Notes under the pieces: generated by a model | Told to the model about the DNA's origin: nothing | The model's database searches: none | The model's input: only the letters and a program-made list of their open reading frames with translations | Source of the DNA: WLJO01 sp032117595 | Lineage (GTDB): Bacteria > Actinomycetota > Acidimicrobiia > Acidimicrobiales > Ilumatobacteraceae | Direction: 5' to 3' | DNA length: 64,000 nt | NCBI GenBank assembly: GCA_032117595.1 | Contig: JAULYZ010000095.1 | Coordinates: 8,035 to 72,034 of the forward strand | Shown: positions 61,418 through 64,000 of the stretch, one piece after another | How positions within the stretch are numbered: the first letter of the stretch is position 1 | Layout of the letters: every line of letters starts with the position of its first letter | Translations under genes and position numbers: made by a program

Positions 61418-62509
61418 ATGCCGCGCCGGACCCGAAGTGCTTCTGCAGTCATCGTCCTCCCCGTTGCACTGGCCCTCGTAGCCCTCGGGTCGGCATGCAG
61501 CTCACGAGACGACTCGATCGTGCTCTACCCCGGTGGCACTGAGCCGTCCGTGCCCGACACCACCACCACTGCAGCACCCACCACGACCACTGCGCCCACT
61601 ACCACTGCTGCGCCCACCACCACCGAGTTCGTCGAGAGCGATACAGCATGCGGCAGCCTCGCACCGCTGCAGAGCACCGCCCGCACCGTGATCAGTGCCC
61701 CCATCGACTGGGAAGGTTCGGGCGCCGCCGACTACACCGCGCTGCTCTATGAGACCGCCCCGGACACCGCCGACTACCGGCTTCGGATCGAGCGCGAGGG
61801 CGTCGGCAGCGAGATCGCCATCGTGATGTCCCCCGAGGCGAGCGCAGCCCCGAACGGCCCGGGAGAGCCCGCCATCATCGCGGCCGTGCAGGTCGACGGC
61901 TCCGGGGACGGCGTGCAACCCCAGGAGTTGCTCGTGCGCATCGGCACGGTTCCCCGCCGCAAGGTCGACGGCAAACCGCTCTCGGGCGGCTTCGACGTGA
62001 CCGTGTACTTCAGGAACACGGGGCAAGGCCTTCCTGAGGTCGGTTGCCTTGCCCGATTCGCCGACGCCACCGGTGCCGAACTCGTGCTCCCGATCCGGTC
62101 GGGCGGCGCCGAGACGTCCGGGCTGGCCTGCGACCTGCAGCCCGACGGCGCTGGGGGCTTTTTCGAGTACCTCGTGCGCACCACGGCTGCTGCCACCGAC
62201 AGGCGCCGTGAGTACAGCACCCGGGACATCCGGCTCGAGCGCACCGATGTACGTGCCACCGGCACCTCGCCCACCTCGACGACCGAGCCGACGCCAACAT
62301 CGGCGCCGACGGTCGTTCCCGGATCGGACGCAGTCCCGACCACGCCCAGCACGGTTCCGTTCGTGCCCGTCCGTGTGGGCGGCGCACTCGTCGACGGCGA
62401 GACCACCACGGGCCGCGAGAGCGACTACCAGAGCCCAACGAGTCCGTTCCTCCGGTACACCGAGGTGACGGGCTGCAGCCTCGACATCGAGACGATCCCC
62501 AACGACTGA
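61418..62509 (+). CDS. Predicted lipoprotein with Thr-rich linkers
   Basis: 363 residues. MPRRTRSASAVIVLPVALAL and then VALGSAC is a signal peptide with lipobox GSAC (Cys27), so the protein should be lipid-anchored outside. A Thr/Pro/Ala linker (about 47-67, TTTTAAPTTTTAPTTT) follows. The folded region (~70-270) has four cysteines spread along it and predicted strands. A second Thr/Pro/Ser linker precedes a 45-residue tail that has one more cysteine (VTGCSLDIE). No known family. It is divergent from glyS with 38 bp between starts. Confidence 0.78.
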   Translation: MPRRTRSASAVIVLPVALALVALGSACSSRDDSIVLYPGGTEPSVPDTTTTAAPTTTTAPTTTAAPTTTEFVESDTACGSLAPLQSTARTVISAPIDWEGSGAADYTALLYETAPDTADYRLRIEREGVGSEIAIVMSPEASAAPNGPGEPAIIAAVQVDGSGDGVQPQELLVRIGTVPRRKVDGKPLSGGFDVTVYFRNTGQGLPEVGCLARFADATGAELVLPIRSGGAETSGLACDLQPDGAGGFFEYLVRTTAAATDRRREYSTRDIRLERTDVRATGTSPTSTTEPTPTSAPTVVPGSDAVPTTPSTVPFVPVRVGGALVDGETTTGRESDYQSPTSPFLRYTEVTGCSLDIETIPND

Positions 62510-62533
62510 TCGATCCTCAGCCCGAGTCGGCGG

Positions 62534-63259
62534 TCATCCCTGCTCGAAGATCGCTACGGATCGGAGCCGGCGCTCGAGGTGATGCTCGAGAGCCGCCGTA
62601 GCGAGATGCGCCACCTCCGAAGTGCTGGGGGAATCCGGCTCGTCGAGTGCAGCATTGAGCTGGCCCCCGAGGATCATCCGGGTCAGCCGGAGCGCCTCCG
62701 CCGACAGCGGACGGCCCCGTCGACACGACCTGCACAGCACCCCGCCCTCGTTCATGTCGAACGCTATGAGGCTCACGTCGGGCTCCTCGCCGGCACAGGC
62801 AACGCAGGCGTCGAGCTGTGGCTGCACTCCCTCGGCAGCGAGGAGTTTCCAGTAGAACGCCGGAACCACCAACGGAGAGGGACGCTTCTCGAGCGTCCGC
62901 AGCGCACCAACGAGCATTCGGTACACAACAGGCGCAGGCTCCCGATCGGGAACCACCTGGTCGACGGCCTCCACCATCGCAAGGCCCTGCGTGAGACGGT
63001 CGAGATCGTCGATCAACGACGCAGGGCTGTCGATGGTGTCGACCTGACTGATCACATCGAGGTTGCGTCCCTCGTGGACGAGCAGACTCAGGTGCGAGAG
63101 CGGTTCGAGGCGTCCACCGAAGCGACTCTTGGTCTTCCGCACGCCCTTCGCTACCGCTCGAACCTTGCCGTGCTCGGCCGTGAGCAGAACGATGATGCGG
63201 TCGGCCTCACCGAGCTTGTACGTGCGCAGCACCACGCCGGTGTCGCGGTACAGAGCCAT
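62534..63259 (-). CDS. recO: DNA repair protein RecO
   Basis: Recombination mediator of the RecFOR pathway that helps load RecA on SSB-coated DNA. 241 residues: an N-terminal OB-fold (YRDTGVVLRTYKLGEADRII near residue 4, then KVRAVAKGVRKTKSRFGGRL), a helical core, and a zinc site made of CVAC and CRSC (residues ~153-182). The start is ATG 63259. It converges with the lipoprotein gene and is divergent from the helicase gene. Confidence 0.93.
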   Translation of the reverse strand: MALYRDTGVVLRTYKLGEADRIIVLLTAEHGKVRAVAKGVRKTKSRFGGRLEPLSHLSLLVHEGRNLDVISQVDTIDSPASLIDDLDRLTQGLAMVEAVDQVVPDREPAPVVYRMLVGALRTLEKRPSPLVVPAFYWKLLAAEGVQPQLDACVACAGEEPDVSLIAFDMNEGGVLCRSCRRGRPLSAEALRLTRMILGGQLNAALDEPDSPSTSEVAHLATAALEHHLERRLRSVAIFEQG

Positions 63260-63314
63260 GTCCCGATCCTACGCGGGGTGTTCCCGCGCTGCGGGCCGGG
63301 TAGCACACCCCTGC

Positions 63315-64000
63315 ATGAGTGCGCCCAGTAGCGTCCTTGCCGTCATGGACCCCGAGCGACAGGCGCGCATCGATCTCGCACGGGTCACCCAAGGCCTCGA
63401 TTCGGCCGAGGAGCGGCCGGGCCAGCAGGAAATGACGGCGCTGGTCGCCCGAGCCATCGAGTCGCGGCGACATCTCGTGGTGCAGGCAGGCACCGGGACC
63501 GGCAAGAGCATTGCCTATCTCGTTCCGGCCATCCGCGCCGCACAGTCGAACCCCGACGGCGAACGGCGCCGAGTCGTCGTGGTCACGGCGTCCAAGGCGC
63601 TCCAGGACCAACTCGCAGGCAAGGATCTGCCGCTCATCGATGAACACCTCGGTCTCCCGCTCCAATGGGCGGTGCTGAAGGGCCGGAGCAACTACCTCTG
63701 CATGCAACGGGTTGCTGAGGTCACTGAGCATCTCTCCGGGGCAGGCAAAGCCTCGACGCGCAAGCAGGAGACCTTGGCCGTCGAAGGTCTCGACAACCTC
63801 GACTCCGTCGACGAACTCCCGGTCACCGCTCGTGCCGATGTCAAGAAGTTGATCACGTGGTCGTCGCGCACCAGGAGTGGCGACCAGGCAGACCTCGACT
63901 GGGCACCGCACGAGCGCGCGTGGTCCGAGTTGAGCGTGTCGAGCGAAGAGTGTCCGGGCGCGCGTCGCTGCCCTGCTGGCGACCGATGTTTCGCCGAGGC
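63315..64000 (+). CDS. DinG/XPD-like ATP-dependent DNA helicase, N-terminal part
   Basis: The gene runs off the right edge after 228 codons. From ATG 63315 the protein has a Q-like motif EERPGQQEMTALVARAIE and Walker A AGTGTGKSIAYLVPA (Lys near residue 64). Motif Ia follows as VVVVTASKALQDQLAG. The cysteine set for a [4Fe-4S] cluster is visible: YLCMQR, then ECPGARRCPAGDRC. These define superfamily 2 iron-sulfur helicases of the DinG/YoaA type, which unwind DNA at R-loops and stalled forks. An ATG at 63345 is a second possible start. Divergent from recO with 55 bp between starts. Confidence 0.93.
   Translation, partial: MSAPSSVLAVMDPERQARIDLARVTQGLDSAEERPGQQEMTALVARAIESRRHLVVQAGTGTGKSIAYLVPAIRAAQSNPDGERRRVVVVTASKALQDQLAGKDLPLIDEHLGLPLQWAVLKGRSNYLCMQRVAEVTEHLSGAGKASTRKQETLAVEGLDNLDSVDELPVTARADVKKLITWSSRTRSGDQADLDWAPHERAWSELSVSSEECPGARRCPAGDRCFAE

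Overview
The window is 64 kb of dense, high-GC bacterial DNA with very short intergenic gaps and many GTG and TTG starts. Several traits point to Actinomycetota: a predicted F420-dependent luciferase-like oxidoreductase, a MoeZ-type adenylyltransferase without zinc cysteines, a single-chain glycyl-tRNA synthetase, and a primase gene overlapping a sigma factor gene. Class Acidimicrobiia is my best guess from overall gene style; this is inference and was not tested. There is no phage, insertion sequence, CRISPR array or rRNA operon. Most of the window is housekeeping chromosome, with some surface-protein genes.

Layout. 1-10 kb: edge of a flavoprotein gene, lysS, a membrane protein, then a divergent pair (methylmalonyl-CoA mutase large subunit and an AceE/transketolase-like enzyme) around a palindromic 23-bp tandem repeat; then TesB thioesterase, a class II aldolase, a rhodanese-ThiF protein and a sirtuin. 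10-20 kb: leucyl aminopeptidase, a PduO-type cobalamin adenosyltransferase divergent from metH, and a two-subunit ABC exporter with one degenerate ATP site. 20-30 kb: a thioesterase/luciferase-like gene pair, membrane proteins and lipoproteins, a carotenoid oxygenase, an M24 peptidase, and a two-gene polysaccharide unit (chain-length regulator fused to a tyrosine kinase, plus a polytopic membrane protein). 30-35 kb: an operon for dihydrolipoamide dehydrogenase, a lipoyl E2 and a single protein joining LipB and LipA. 35-42 kb: an anchored protein, an epimerase, argJ with a hairpin leader, and a large secreted protein of ELWRTDGT repeats plus collagen-like triplets whose reading frame ends inside an antisense tRNA-Val gene. 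42-51 kb: a second sigma factor, an IMPase-like phosphatase, an agmatinase-family enzyme, an anchored HExxH protein, a molybdopterin oxidoreductase, a second collagen-like protein and a CapA-like protein. 51-64 kb: two tRNAs, principal sigma factor, primase, TerC and AIM24 proteins, pyruvate phosphate dikinase, a site-2-type protease, glyS, a lipoprotein, recO and the start of a DinG-like helicase.

How the genes fit together. A cobalamin theme links the mutase (adenosylcobalamin), the adenosyltransferase that makes that cofactor, and metH (methylcobalamin). A 2-oxoacid dehydrogenase theme links E3, E2 and the lipoylation enzyme in one operon; the E1 partner is not in that operon, although an AceE-like E1 lies 25 kb away. 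A cell-surface theme links the two collagen-like proteins, the polysaccharide unit, CapA and several anchored or lipid-modified proteins. The most unusual items are the LipB-LipA fusion, the ELWRTDGT-collagen protein running into tRNA-Val, and two separate 23-bp tandem repeats that each place a pair of small dyads 23 bp apart upstream of a gene.
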